Shown here: piece by piece, positions 17,507-26,445 of the stretch
How the letters are laid out: every line of letters starts with the position of its first letter
How positions within the stretch are numbered: the stretch's first letter is position 1
Program-made: the position numbers and the translations under genes
DNA from: Rhodopseudomonas palustris
GTDB lineage: Bacteria > Pseudomonadota > Alphaproteobacteria > Rhizobiales > Xanthobacteraceae
DNA length: 64,000 bases
NCBI RefSeq assembly: GCF_013415845.1
Contig: NZ_CP058907.1
Span: 5,174,501-5,238,500 of the forward strand
Reading direction: 5' to 3'
Notes under the pieces: model-generated
Databases searched by the model: none
What the model was told of the DNA's origin: nothing
What the model saw: the letters and a program-made list of their open reading frames with translations, nothing else

Positions 17507-20500
17507 ATGCCGAAAACGACCAAGTCCGCCGCTGCGACGCCTGCCGCTTCCTCCGCCACGCCCCCTGCCCCCGTCGGCGTCAAGCCGCCCGGCAAGGGCG
17601 ACCACATCTTTCTGGTCGACGGCTCGTCGTACATCTTCCGGGCCTATCACGCGCTGCCGCCGCTGAACCGCAAGTCGGACGGGCTGCAGGTCAATGCCGT
17701 GCTCGGCTTCTGCAACATGCTGTGGAAGCTGCTCCGCGACATGCCGCCGGAGAACCGGCCGACGCATCTCGCCATCATCTTCGACAAGTCGGAAGTCACC
17801 TTCCGCAACCATCTCTACCCCGAATACAAGGCGCACCGGCCGCCGGCGCCTGAGGATCTGATCCCGCAATTCGCCCTGATCCGCGAGGCGGTGCGGGCGT
17901 TCGACCTGCCGTGCCTGGAACAGTCCGGCTTCGAGGCCGACGATCTGATCGCCACTTACGTGCGAGAGGCGTGCGAGGCAGGGGCCACGGCGACGATCGT
18001 GTCGTCCGACAAGGACCTGATGCAGCTCGTGACCGACTGCGTGGTGATGTACGACACCATGAAGGACCGCCGCATCGGCGTGCCCGAGGTGATCGAGAAA
18101 TTCGGCGTGCCGCCCAACAAGGTGGTCGAAGTCCAGGCGCTCATAGGCGACTCGGTCGACAATGTGCCAGGGGTTCCAGGAATAGGTCCTAAAGCTGCAA
18201 GCACGCTCATAAACGAACTCGGCTCACTCGACCGAATTCTCTCGGCTGAGCAAGATCCCGAGACGGTGGAGGCACAATTAAAGTCAAATCTGGCGGCGCT
18301 GGAGGCGCGAATCTCCGAGATAGCTGGAGAACCTGTAAAGCTGAGCTCTGGAGCGCAGGTTGGACGCATCTTGGAAGAGAAGTTTGGCCAAACCGCACTT
18401 CCAAAAGACAAGAAAGGAAACTCATCCGCAGATACAGCCACGATCGAACGGCTGGCGGGCGAGGGCAATGAATTCTGCAAGCTAATTCTAAATGCTCGGA
18501 ATTTGTCCCGGGCAATAGGTGGCACGGTAGCAAAGATCGTCGCGAACAAGGACCTTGCTATCATCTCCCGCAAGCTGGTGCTGCTCGACGACCATGTGCA
18601 ATTAGAGGTGCCGCTGGAAGAGCTGGCCGTGCACGAGCCCGACGCGCGAAAACTGGTGGCGTTCCTCAAGGCGATGGAATTCACCACGCTGACGCGGCGC
18701 GTCGCCGACTACGCGCAGATCGATCCGTCGGATGTCGAGGCCGAGACGGCGTTGAAGTCTGCCGTTCCGCCGCTTGCGAAGAGCGCGCCCCCGAGCGGCG
18801 ACCTGTTTGCGGGCCAGGAGCCCTCACCCCAGCCCTCTCCCGCAGGCGGGGGAGGGAGCGCGCCGAGTCCGGGCCAAGGTGGTCCGCTGAATGCCGGGCG
18901 CGGGCGCGACGGCAGGCCGGGCGTCGTGCTGTCGCCGGAGGCGCTGGTGGCGGCGCGGGCCGAGGCCGCCCGCAAGATTCCGGTCGACCGCACTGCCTAC
19001 AAGACTTTGCGCAGCCTCGACGAACTGCACGGCTTCATCGCCCGCATCCACGACACCGGCGTCGTCGCGCTTGAAGCGGCCGCGACCTCGATCGATCCGA
19101 TGCAGGCGGAGCTGATCGGCCTCGCTTTGGCGCTCGGCCCGAACGACGCCTGCTACATTCCGCTCGCCCACAAGCAGAGCGGCGACGGTGACGGGCTGTT
19201 CGCCGCCGGCCTCGCGCCCGACCAGATCGGCCCCCGCGACGCGCTCGATGCGCTGCAGCCGATCCTGGAATCCGCAGGCGTCGCCAAGGTCGGCTTCGCG
19301 ATCAAATTCGCCGCGGTGCTGCTGGCGCAGCACGGCCTGACCTTGCGCAACATCGACGATCCGCAGCTGATGTCCTACGCGCTCGACGCCGGCCGCGGCA
19401 GCCACGCGCTCGATGCGCTCTCCGAAAGCAATCTCGGCCACACCCTGCACACGCTCACTGAGCTGACCGGCACCGGCAAAAACAAGATCGGCTTCGATCA
19501 GGTGCCGGTCGACCGTGCCACCGCCTACGCGGCCGAACGCGCCGACGTGAGCTTGCGGCTGGCCCGCGTGCTGAAGCCGCGCCTCGTCGCAGGCAGCATG
19601 ACGGCGGTGTACGAGACGCTGGAGCGCCCTCTTGTCGGCGTGCTGGCGCGGATGGAGCGGCGCGGCATCTCGATCGACCGACAGGTGCTGGCGCGGCTGT
19701 CGGCGGATTTCGCCCAGACTGCGGCGCGGATCGAGGCCGAGATCCGCGAGCTCGCCGGCGAGGACATCAACATCGGCAGCCCGAAGCAGCTCGGCGATAT
19801 CCTGTTCGGCAAGATGGGCCTGCCGGGCGGCAGCAAGACCAAGACCGGCGCGTGGTCGACCTCGGCGCAGGTGCTGGACGAACTCGCCGAGCAGGGCCAC
19901 GAATTCCCGAAGAAGATTCTGGAGTGGCGGCAGGTCAGTAAGCTGCGCTCGACCTACACCGACGCGCTGCCGAATTACGTTCATCCGCAGACCCACCGCG
20001 TCCACACCACCTATGCGCTCGCCGCCACCACCACCGGTCGGCTGTCGTCGAACGAGCCGAACCTGCAGAACATCCCGGTGCGCACCGAGGACGGCCGCAA
20101 GATCCGCCGCGCTTTCGTGGCGACGCCCGGCAACAAGCTGGTGTCGGCGGACTATTCGCAGATTGAACTGCGGCTCTTGTCCGAAGTCGCCGACGTGCCG
20201 GCGCTGCGCAAGGCGTTCCAGGACGGCATCGACATTCACGCGATGACGGCGTCCGAGATGTTCGGCGTGCCGGTCGAGGGCATGCCGTCGGAAATTCGCC
20301 GCCGGGCGAAAGCGATCAATTTCGGCATCATCTACGGCATCTCGGCATTCGGCCTCGCCAACCAGCTGAGCATTCCGCGCGAGGAAGCCGGCGCCTACAT
20401 CAAGCGCTACTTCGAGCGCTTCCCCGGCATCCGCGCCTATATGGACGAGACGCGGGATTTCTGCCGGTCGCACGGCTATGTCACCACGCTGTTCGGCCGC

Positions 20501-20836
20501 AAATGCCACTACCCGGACATCAAGGCATCCAATCCGTCGATCCGCGCCTTCAACGAGCGCGCCGCCATCAACGCAAGGCTGCAGGGCTCCGCCGCCGACA
20601 TCATCCGCCGCGCCATGGTGCGGATGGAAGACGCGCTGGCCGAGAAGAAGCTCTCGGCGCAGATGCTGCTGCAGGTCCACGACGAACTGATCTTCGAAGT
20701 GCCGGAGGCCGAAGTCGAGGCGACGCTGCCGGTGGTCCGCGCGGTGATGCAGGACGCGCCGTTCCCGGCTGTGCTGCTGAATGTGCCGCTGCAGGTGGAT
20801 GCACGGGCGGCGGACAATTGGGACGAGGCGCATTAG
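17507..20836 (+). CDS. polA: DNA polymerase I with two in-frame insertions
   Basis: This is a 1109-residue Pol I (family usually 930-1020). The 5'-nuclease domain runs from about residue 32 (IFLVDGSSYIFRAYHALPPL) through VPGVPGIGPKAA. At about 246-346 it is interrupted by about 100 residues that resemble a Pol I thumb and are encoded by low-GC DNA (18242-18544). A second insertion at about 438-453 is a translated palindromic repeat. In the 3'-5' exonuclease domain motif I reads LEAAA where active enzymes have FDTET, and motif II reads KVGFAIKFAA without the Asn and Asp, so proofreading is probably lost. The polymerase domain is intact (GRLSSNEPNLQNIP, DYSQIELR, RRRAKAINFGIIYG, QVHDELIFE). Confidence 0.95.
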   Translation: MPKTTKSAAATPAASSATPPAPVGVKPPGKGDHIFLVDGSSYIFRAYHALPPLNRKSDGLQVNAVLGFCNMLWKLLRDMPPENRPTHLAIIFDKSEVTFRNHLYPEYKAHRPPAPEDLIPQFALIREAVRAFDLPCLEQSGFEADDLIATYVREACEAGATATIVSSDKDLMQLVTDCVVMYDTMKDRRIGVPEVIEKFGVPPNKVVEVQALIGDSVDNVPGVPGIGPKAASTLINELGSLDRILSAEQDPETVEAQLKSNLAALEARISEIAGEPVKLSSGAQVGRILEEKFGQTALPKDKKGNSSADTATIERLAGEGNEFCKLILNARNLSRAIGGTVAKIVANKDLAIISRKLVLLDDHVQLEVPLEELAVHEPDARKLVAFLKAMEFTTLTRRVADYAQIDPSDVEAETALKSAVPPLAKSAPPSGDLFAGQEPSPQPSPAGGGGSAPSPGQGGPLNAGRGRDGRPGVVLSPEALVAARAEAARKIPVDRTAYKTLRSLDELHGFIARIHDTGVVALEAAATSIDPMQAELIGLALALGPNDACYIPLAHKQSGDGDGLFAAGLAPDQIGPRDALDALQPILESAGVAKVGFAIKFAAVLLAQHGLTLRNIDDPQLMSYALDAGRGSHALDALSESNLGHTLHTLTELTGTGKNKIGFDQVPVDRATAYAAERADVSLRLARVLKPRLVAGSMTAVYETLERPLVGVLARMERRGISIDRQVLARLSADFAQTAARIEAEIRELAGEDINIGSPKQLGDILFGKMGLPGGSKTKTGAWSTSAQVLDELAEQGHEFPKKILEWRQVSKLRSTYTDALPNYVHPQTHRVHTTYALAATTTGRLSSNEPNLQNIPVRTEDGRKIRRAFVATPGNKLVSADYSQIELRLLSEVADVPALRKAFQDGIDIHAMTASEMFGVPVEGMPSEIRRRAKAINFGIIYGISAFGLANQLSIPREEAGAYIKRYFERFPGIRAYMDETRDFCRSHGYVTTLFGRKCHYPDIKASNPSIRAFNERAAINARLQGSAADIIRRAMVRMEDALAEKKLSAQMLLQVHDELIFEVPEAEVEATLPVVRAVMQDAPFPAVLLNVPLQVDARAADNWDEAH
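18140..18560 (+). other. Compositionally foreign segment inside polA
   Basis: G+C counted by hand over 18361-18540 is 91 of 180, against 44 of 60 in the polA stretch at 17881-17940. Five in-frame ATA codons (18143, 18182, 18209, 18320, 18515) and many A/T-ending codons occur here. The segment covers the end of the H3TH motif and the whole thumb-like insertion, and normal codon use returns at ISRKLVLLDD. It appears to have been acquired by recombination. Confidence 0.8.
18820..18866. repeat. Family A palindromic repeat translated within polA
   Basis: CCCTCACCCCAGCCCTCTCC followed by the matching GGGGGAGGG arm is the same unit as the intergenic repeats at 6236 and 20980. It lies in frame in the linker between the 5'-nuclease and exonuclease domains of Pol I and encodes a Pro/Ser/Gly-rich stretch (PSPQPSPAGGGG). 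Confidence 0.85.
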
Positions 20837-20884
20837 TGCCAGCCCTTCGTTGTGACGCACTGATCCGCAGCAGGCACTGAGCAA

Positions 20885-21014
20885 CCTCTCCCGCGTGCGG
20901 GAGAGGTCGGATCGCGCAGCGATCCGGGTGAGGGCACTCCCCTCCACGAAACGCGGACTCACTGCTTGGAGCGCCCTCACCCCAACCCTCTCCCGCGGGC
21001 GGGAGAGGGAGCGC
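20885..21014. repeat. Paired palindromic repeats (family A) after polA
   Basis: One unit begins CCTCTCCCGCGTGCGGGAGAGG at 20885-20906 (a perfect hairpin split by a short loop). The inverted unit ends near 21014 with GCGGGAGAGGGAGCG. The pair occupies most of the 324-bp polA-pyrE gap. The remainder (21015-21160) holds no gene and presumably contains the pyrE promoter. Confidence 0.8.
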
Positions 21015-21160
21015 GCTGTGCTGGGGGCGCTGCTGCGGTCCTGGAATGCAGCGCGGATGAGGCGACGACGGTTAATACCTCCACCGCGCCGCTGGCATCG
21101 GCGCGGTCTCGGGGATAAATTGCGGCGTTTTCCGCAAAGCTGAAGCTAGAGAGTCCGCCC

Positions 21161-21724
21161 GTGTCCAAATCCGCGTCCCGCGCCCGCCTTGCCGACATCA
21201 TCCGCACCCGTTCGTTCGGCCGGGGAGAGATCACGCTCGCGTCGGGTCGCAAGAGCGACTTCTACTTCAACCTGAAGCCGACGATGCTCGATCCCGAGGG
21301 CGCGGCGCTGCTGGCGGAATTGACCTACGAGACGCTGCGCGACGAGAAGGTCGATTATGTCGGCGGGCTGGAGATGGGCGCGGTGCCGCTGGCCGGCGCG
21401 ATCGCGCAGCTGTCCTGGCTGAAGAACCATCCGATTTCGGCATTCTTCGTGCGCAAGAAGCCGAAGGAGCACGGCGCGCGGCTGTCCGTCGAAGGGCTGG
21501 CGAAGGGCGAGAGCCTGGCCGGCAAGCGCTGCGTCATCGTCGAGGACGTCACCACCACCGGCGGCTCGGCCATCAAGGCGGTCGAAGCGGTGAAGGAATC
21601 CGGCGCCGAGATCGTGCTGGTGCTGACCATGGTCGACCGCGAAGAAGGCGCGACCGAAGCGTTCGCCGCAGCCGGCTTGCCGTTCCGGTCGCTGTACAAG
21701 GCCAGCGAGTTCCTCAACGTCTGA
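21161..21724 (+). CDS. pyrE: Orotate phosphoribosyltransferase
   Basis: This 187-residue enzyme of pyrimidine synthesis converts orotate and PRPP to OMP. The PRPP-binding loop is [20 protein letters not shown] (residues about 123-142), and the N-terminal [17 protein letters not shown] is typical. The start is GTG, preceded by AGAGAG. The next gene's frame opens immediately after its stop. Confidence 0.95.
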   Translation: MSKSASRARLADIIRTRSFGRGEITLASGRKSDFYFNLKPTMLDPEGAALLAELTYETLRDEKVDYVGGLEMGAVPLAGAIAQLSWLKNHPISAFFVRKKPKEHGARLSVEGLAKGESLAGKRCVIVEDVTTTGGSAIKAVEAVKESGAEIVLVLTMVDREEGATEAFAAAGLPFRSLYKASEFLNV

Positions 21725-22630
21725 GTGCAGGCGCGGCCGCCGGAAACCCGGCGTTTACCATCCCATCCTAAAGTCGCGACCAACAGCGGCCTTGCCGCAG
21801 GGTGGTCGCGTCGGTGGAGTGGGCGTTTGCGTCATTTGCTTACCAGTTCGCGCCTGCGGCGCAGCGCCCTCGCTCTCGGGGCCGTGCTCGCCGTCCCGAT
21901 GATCGCCGCGCCCGAAATCGCCTCAGCCCAGAACCTGCTGGATTTCCTGTTCGGCGGCGCCGGCCCGCAACGGCCGCAGGAACGCGGGGCCCCGGCTCAG
22001 GCCAATTTCTTCGCCGACCCGTTCGGCCTCAATCAGCAAAACCAGCAGCCGCAACCGCAGCGCCAGGCGTCCGCCGGCGGCGGCCCGGCGTTCTGCGTGC
22101 GCAGCTGCGATGGCAAGTACTTCCCGCTGCAGATCCGCGCCGGGGCCAGCCCGGCCCAGATGTGCCAGGCGTTCTGCCCGGCCGGCAACGCCAAGGTGTA
22201 TTACGGCAGCCAGATCGACGGCGCCCGCGCCGCCAATGGCGAGCGCTACGCCGACTCGCCCAACGCCTTCGCCTATCGCAAGGCGCTGAAGGAGGACTGC
22301 ACCTGCAACGGCCGTGATCCGGCGGGCCTCGCGCAGATCGACCTGTCGCAGGACAACTCGCTGCGCGCCGGCGACATCGTCGCCACCGCCAACGGCCTCG
22401 TCGCCTATACGGGCGTGCGACTGGGTGTCGAGCAGACGCCCGACTTCACCCCGGTTGCCGACTATCCGGGCCTAACCGCCAGCCTGCGCGCCCGCCTCGG
22501 CGAGATGAAGGTCGCTCCGGTCAACGAGCAGATCGCCGAACAGGCGCCCCCCGCGCTCGGCCGCGACGTCTCGCTGCCGGTCGAGCCCCCGAAGCCGATC
22601 CCCCACGGCCGCCGCGCCGGGATCGAGTAG
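21725..22630 (+). CDS. DUF2865 exported protein
   Basis: This protein has up to 301 residues. A signal peptide (LRRSALALGAVLAVPMIAA, cleavage near ASAQN) is followed by a Gln/Pro-rich linker and the DUF2865 domain (FCVRSCDGKYFPLQ, MCQAFCPAGNAKVYYGSQID, DCTCNGRDPAGL) with paired cysteines suited to disulphides in the periplasm. Short coding DNA after pyrE means the start is uncertain: GTG 21725 directly follows the pyrE stop, and TTG codons near 21827-21836 would give a shorter signal peptide. The family is common in Rhizobiales and its function is unknown. Confidence 0.8.
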   Translation: MQARPPETRRLPSHPKVATNSGLAAGWSRRWSGRLRHLLTSSRLRRSALALGAVLAVPMIAAPEIASAQNLLDFLFGGAGPQRPQERGAPAQANFFADPFGLNQQNQQPQPQRQASAGGGPAFCVRSCDGKYFPLQIRAGASPAQMCQAFCPAGNAKVYYGSQIDGARAANGERYADSPNAFAYRKALKEDCTCNGRDPAGLAQIDLSQDNSLRAGDIVATANGLVAYTGVRLGVEQTPDFTPVADYPGLTASLRARLGEMKVAPVNEQIAEQAPPALGRDVSLPVEPPKPIPHGRRAGIE

Positions 22631-22649
22631 TCTCTCTCTCTCACTCACC

Positions 22650-22823
22650 GTCATTCCGGGACGCTCGCGCCAGCGAGCGGACCCGGAATCTCGAGATTCA
22701 GGGTACTTCGGCGGCGCAGCTGGGGGAGACGCCTCGGACAAATAACCGCGAGATTCCGGGTTCGCTCACTTCGTGAGCGCCCCGGAATGACTCCCGTAAA
22801 GGCTTCGCTCGCCCCGGAATGAC
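22650..22823. repeat. Palindromic repeat, family B, with an extra half unit
   Basis: GTCATTCCGGGACGCTCGCG starts the unit, and the inverse ends CCCCGGAATGACTCC near 22792. A further half unit ending GCCCCGGAATGAC follows at about 22801-22823. Confidence 0.85.
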
Positions 22824-22824
22824 A

Positions 22825-22905
22825 CCTAGGGCTTGAGGGCTTCGCGCGCTGGAAAGACTTGGACGACTAGGAGCTAGAAACCTAGAAGCCTAGGAGCCTC
22901 GACGC
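22825..22905. repeat. CTAG-rich tract before the hypothetical gene
   Basis: Five CTAG tetranucleotides occur between 22825 and 22895, four of them within about 33 bp as near-tandem units (CTAGGAG, CTAGAAA, CTAGAAG, CTAGGAG). The tract lies just past the stop of the minus-strand gene ending at 22906. No gene is visible. Confidence 0.6.
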
Positions 22906-23337
22906 CTACCTGCCGACGATCACCCCGATCACGTTCGGGGCGGCGAGGTAGGATTCTTCGAGGTGGGCGCGGGCGGCGGCGCGGTTTTCGGCGGTGAGCA
23001 GGCCGCGGGCTTCGGCCAGGATCATCCAGCAATAGCCCCACCAGTCGGTGAGCATCCCGGTGTCGTCGACCAGGTCGTAGCCGTGCTCGGCGGCGAAGAT
23101 CCGCGCGGTGCCCTCGTCGAGGGTGTCGAGCCAGCTCAGATCAGCAGGATCGAACATCTCGTCGACCAGATCGTCCGGGCAGTAACCCCAGATCGACACA
23201 CACACCGCGTTGAACTCGCGGTCGAGCTGATCGTCATCGACCCATTGCCGGCGGGCGAGCTGATGCAGCCGCGACAGGGAGCGGGCGAAATCGGCGATCC
23301 GGGTGAGCGCCGTCTGATCGAAGGCGATGGTGGACAT
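22906..23337 (-). CDS. Conserved hypothetical protein, 143 aa
   Basis: This small acidic cytoplasmic protein is rich in Trp and Asp (QWVDDDQLDREFNAVCVSIW, WWGYCWMILAEARGLL). ATG 23337 (MSTIAFDQ) was chosen because GAGGA precedes it; the frame extends 20 residues further upstream. I recognise no domain. It is divergent from glgP with a 282-bp gap in which I see no other gene. Confidence 0.65.
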   Translation of the reverse strand: MSTIAFDQTALTRIADFARSLSRLHQLARRQWVDDDQLDREFNAVCVSIWGYCPDDLVDEMFDPADLSWLDTLDEGTARIFAAEHGYDLVDDTGMLTDWWGYCWMILAEARGLLTAENRAAARAHLEESYLAAPNVIGVIVGR

Positions 23338-23619
23338 CTCGTCCTCGGAAGCTTGCTGAGACCATACATATAGACGGCGCACCGCGCCGAATCGCAATGA
23401 TAACTCAAGACCTTGCAGAATGTTCTAAATTTGTTCTTATCGTCCCCGCCGGGCCTCGCCGCGGCACCCTGCGCCGAGCCTCGCCTCGTCCGTTCCCGCC
23501 GCGAAACTTCGCGCCGCCTCTGCGGCAGGCAACCTGACTCGCGCGTTTTTGCACAAAAGCCGGGCATCCCGCCGCAACGATGCCCTCGTCATGGGTTTCG
23601 ATCCGGGACTATTGTTTGT

Positions 23620-26166
23620 ATGGTCGTGGTCTCATCCGCTTGGAATGGTCACTTGCCCGTGCAGTCGCTACCAGAAAAAAATTCCTCCCAGTCGGCGCCT
23701 CTGGATGAGCTGGCGCTCGCGGAGATCAAGAGCGCAATCCTCGCCAAGCTGACGCTGGCGATCGGCAAGGAAGCCGCGCACGCGACCAAGCACGACTGGT
23801 ACAAGGCCTCCGCCTTGGCGCTGCGTGACCGGATCGTGCACCGCTGGCTGGTGTCCGAGAAGGAGAGCTACGACGCCGGTCGCAAGCGGGTGTATTACCT
23901 GTCGCTCGAGTTCCTGATCGGCCGGCTGTTCACCGACTCGCTGAACAATATGGGCCTGCTGGCGCAGTTTGACGCCGCGCTCGGCGACCTCGGCGTCGGC
24001 CTCAACGACCTGCGCAAATGCGAACCCGACGCAGCGCTCGGCAATGGCGGCCTCGGCCGGCTCGCCGCCTGCTTCATGGAGAGCATGGCGACGCTGGAGA
24101 TCCCGGCCTACGGCTACGGCATCCGCTACGATTACGGCCTGTTCCGCCAGATCATCAATCACGGCTGGCAGCAGGAATTCCCCGACGAGTGGCTGAGCTT
24201 CGGCAATCCGTGGGAGTTGCAGCGGCCGGAGGTCGTCTATCAGGTCAAGTTCGGCGGCCATGTCGACCAGGTCACCGACGCCAAGGGCTACACCCGCGCG
24301 GTGTGGACGCCGGGCGAGACGGTGCAGGCGATCGCCTACGACACCCCGATCGTCGGCTGGCGCGGCGAGCACGTCAACGCGCTGCGGCTATGGTCGGCGC
24401 GCGCGCCGGACCCGCTCTTGATCGACGTGTTCAACACCGGCGACTATCTCGGCGCCACCGCGCACGAGGCGCGCGCCGAAGCGATCTGCAAATTCCTGTA
24501 TCCGAACGACGAGAGCCCGGCAGGCCGCGAGCTGCGGCTGCGCCAGGAGTACTTCTTCGTCTCCGCCTCGCTGCAGGACCTGATCAAGCGCCACCTGGAT
24601 TCCGACGGCCAGATCCGCAACCTCGCCAAGAAGGCGGCAATCCAGCTCAACGACACCCATCCGTCGCTGGCGGTCGCCGAGCTGATGCGGCTCCTGGTCG
24701 ACGTTCACGGCCTGCGCTGGGACGACGCCTGGCAGATCACCGTCGCGACGCTGAGCTACACCAACCATACGCTGCTGCCCGAAGCGCTGGAGACTTGGCC
24801 GCTCGACCTGTTCCAGCGCACGCTGCCGCGCCACCTCGAAATCATCTACCGAATCAACGAGGTGCATCTCGGCCTCGCCGAGGCGCGCAGCCCCGGCGAT
24901 ATCGAATTCCGCGCCTCGGTGTCGCTGATCGACGAGAAGGCCGGCCGCCGGGTGCGGATGGGCCACCTCGCCTTCATCGGCTCGCACCGCGTCAATGGCG
25001 TCTCGGCGATGCATTCCGACCTGATGAAGGAGACCGTGTTTCACGATCTCAACTTCCTCTACCCCGGCCGCATCACCAACAAGACCAACGGCATCACCTT
25101 CCGGCGCTGGCTGACGCTGGCCAATCCCGGCCTGACCGAGCTGGTCCGCTCGGTGGCCGGCGACGAGGTGCTGGACGATCCGACCCGGCTGGAACGGCTC
25201 GAAGCCTTCGCTGGCGACAGCGCGTTCCAGCAGCAGTTCCGCAGCGTCAAGCATCGCAACAAGGTGGCGCTGGCGCGGCTGATCGGCGAGCGCAACAACA
25301 TCCGGATCGATCCGAGCGCGCTGTTCGACGTCCAGATCAAGCGCATCCACGAATACAAGCGGCAGCTGCTCAACGTGCTCGAGACCATCGCGCTGTATCA
25401 GGCGATCAAGGACGAGCCGAACCGCGACTGGGTCCCGCGCGTCAAGATCTTCGCCGGCAAGGCCGCGGCGAGCTATCGCTACGCCAAGCTGATCATCAAG
25501 TTGATCAACGACGTCGCCGAAGTGGTGAACAACGACGCCTCGATCGGCGGCAAGCTGAAAGTGGTGTTCCTCGCCGACTACAATGTCAGCCTCGCCGAGG
25601 TGATCATTCCGGCCGCCGACCTGTCGGAGCAGATCTCGACCGCCGGCATGGAAGCCTCCGGCACCGGCAACATGAAGCTGGCGCTGAACGGCGCGCTGAC
25701 GATCGGCACGCTCGACGGCGCCAATATCGAGATCCGCGATCTGGTCGGCCCGGAGAACATCGCGATCTTCGGCATGGAAGCGCTTGAAGTGGTGGCGCGC
25801 CGCGCCCAGGGGCTCGACGCCACCGACGTCATCAACCGCTCGCCGCAGCTTGCCAACGCGATCCGCGCGATCGACTCCGGCGTGTTCTCGCCCGACGACC
25901 GTGCCCGGTTCGCCTCGGTGGCGCACGCGCTGCGCCACCTCGACCACTACATGGTGAGCGCCGATTTCGACAGCTACTACGAGGCCCAGCGCGGCATCGA
26001 CGCGCGCTGGCGCGCCGGCTCCGCCTGGACCCGCGCCGGCATCCTCAACGTCGCCCGGATGGCGTGGTTCTCGTCCGACCGCACCATTCGCGAATACGCC
26101 GAAGAGATCTGGAACGTGCCGACCAAGCCGGCGACCCAGCCCTCCCCGGCACGGCAGGCGGGATAG
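23620..26166 (+). CDS. glgP: Glycogen/starch/alpha-glucan phosphorylase
   Basis: This 848-residue GT35 enzyme cleaves alpha-1,4-glucan with phosphate to glucose-1-phosphate. Family landmarks are YYLSLEFLIGR, LGNGGLGRLAACF, AIQLNDTHP, the IKRIHEYKRQLLN segment and EASGTGNMKLALNG, whose Lys (about residue 686) binds pyridoxal phosphate. The frame is open 69 codons upstream. ATG 23620 gives the usual family length; a GTG at 23659 is possible. It stands alone, not in a glg operon. Confidence 0.95.
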   Translation: MVVVSSAWNGHLPVQSLPEKNSSQSAPLDELALAEIKSAILAKLTLAIGKEAAHATKHDWYKASALALRDRIVHRWLVSEKESYDAGRKRVYYLSLEFLIGRLFTDSLNNMGLLAQFDAALGDLGVGLNDLRKCEPDAALGNGGLGRLAACFMESMATLEIPAYGYGIRYDYGLFRQIINHGWQQEFPDEWLSFGNPWELQRPEVVYQVKFGGHVDQVTDAKGYTRAVWTPGETVQAIAYDTPIVGWRGEHVNALRLWSARAPDPLLIDVFNTGDYLGATAHEARAEAICKFLYPNDESPAGRELRLRQEYFFVSASLQDLIKRHLDSDGQIRNLAKKAAIQLNDTHPSLAVAELMRLLVDVHGLRWDDAWQITVATLSYTNHTLLPEALETWPLDLFQRTLPRHLEIIYRINEVHLGLAEARSPGDIEFRASVSLIDEKAGRRVRMGHLAFIGSHRVNGVSAMHSDLMKETVFHDLNFLYPGRITNKTNGITFRRWLTLANPGLTELVRSVAGDEVLDDPTRLERLEAFAGDSAFQQQFRSVKHRNKVALARLIGERNNIRIDPSALFDVQIKRIHEYKRQLLNVLETIALYQAIKDEPNRDWVPRVKIFAGKAAASYRYAKLIIKLINDVAEVVNNDASIGGKLKVVFLADYNVSLAEVIIPAADLSEQISTAGMEASGTGNMKLALNGALTIGTLDGANIEIRDLVGPENIAIFGMEALEVVARRAQGLDATDVINRSPQLANAIRAIDSGVFSPDDRARFASVAHALRHLDHYMVSADFDSYYEAQRGIDARWRAGSAWTRAGILNVARMAWFSSDRTIREYAEEIWNVPTKPATQPSPARQAG

Positions 26167-26205
26167 CAGTCGCTCAGCCGAGCGTCGCGCACTTCTCCTC
26201 AGCCC

Positions 26206-26322
26206 GTCATTCCGGGGCGCGAGCATCGCTCGCGAACCCGGAATATCGAGATTCGGGGCACTCCTTTTTACAACACCTGCGAGATTCCGGGTTCGCGCGT
26301 TTCACGCGCGCCCCGGAATGAC
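26206..26322. repeat. Palindromic repeat, family B
   Basis: The unit starts GTCATTCCGGGGCGCGAGC and ends CGCCCCGGAATGAC, with the central ATATCGAGATTCGGGG spacer. It follows glgP and may terminate its transcript. Confidence 0.85.
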
Positions 26323-26445
26323 TTGCGTGTGGGCGCGCCGACGCCGCCCTCCATCATCACATGATGACCGACAGCCATTGCGCCCGGCTGCGCCGCGGTG
26401 CAAGCTGGCGGTGCATAACAAGAGCAACAACACGGGAAGCGCACC

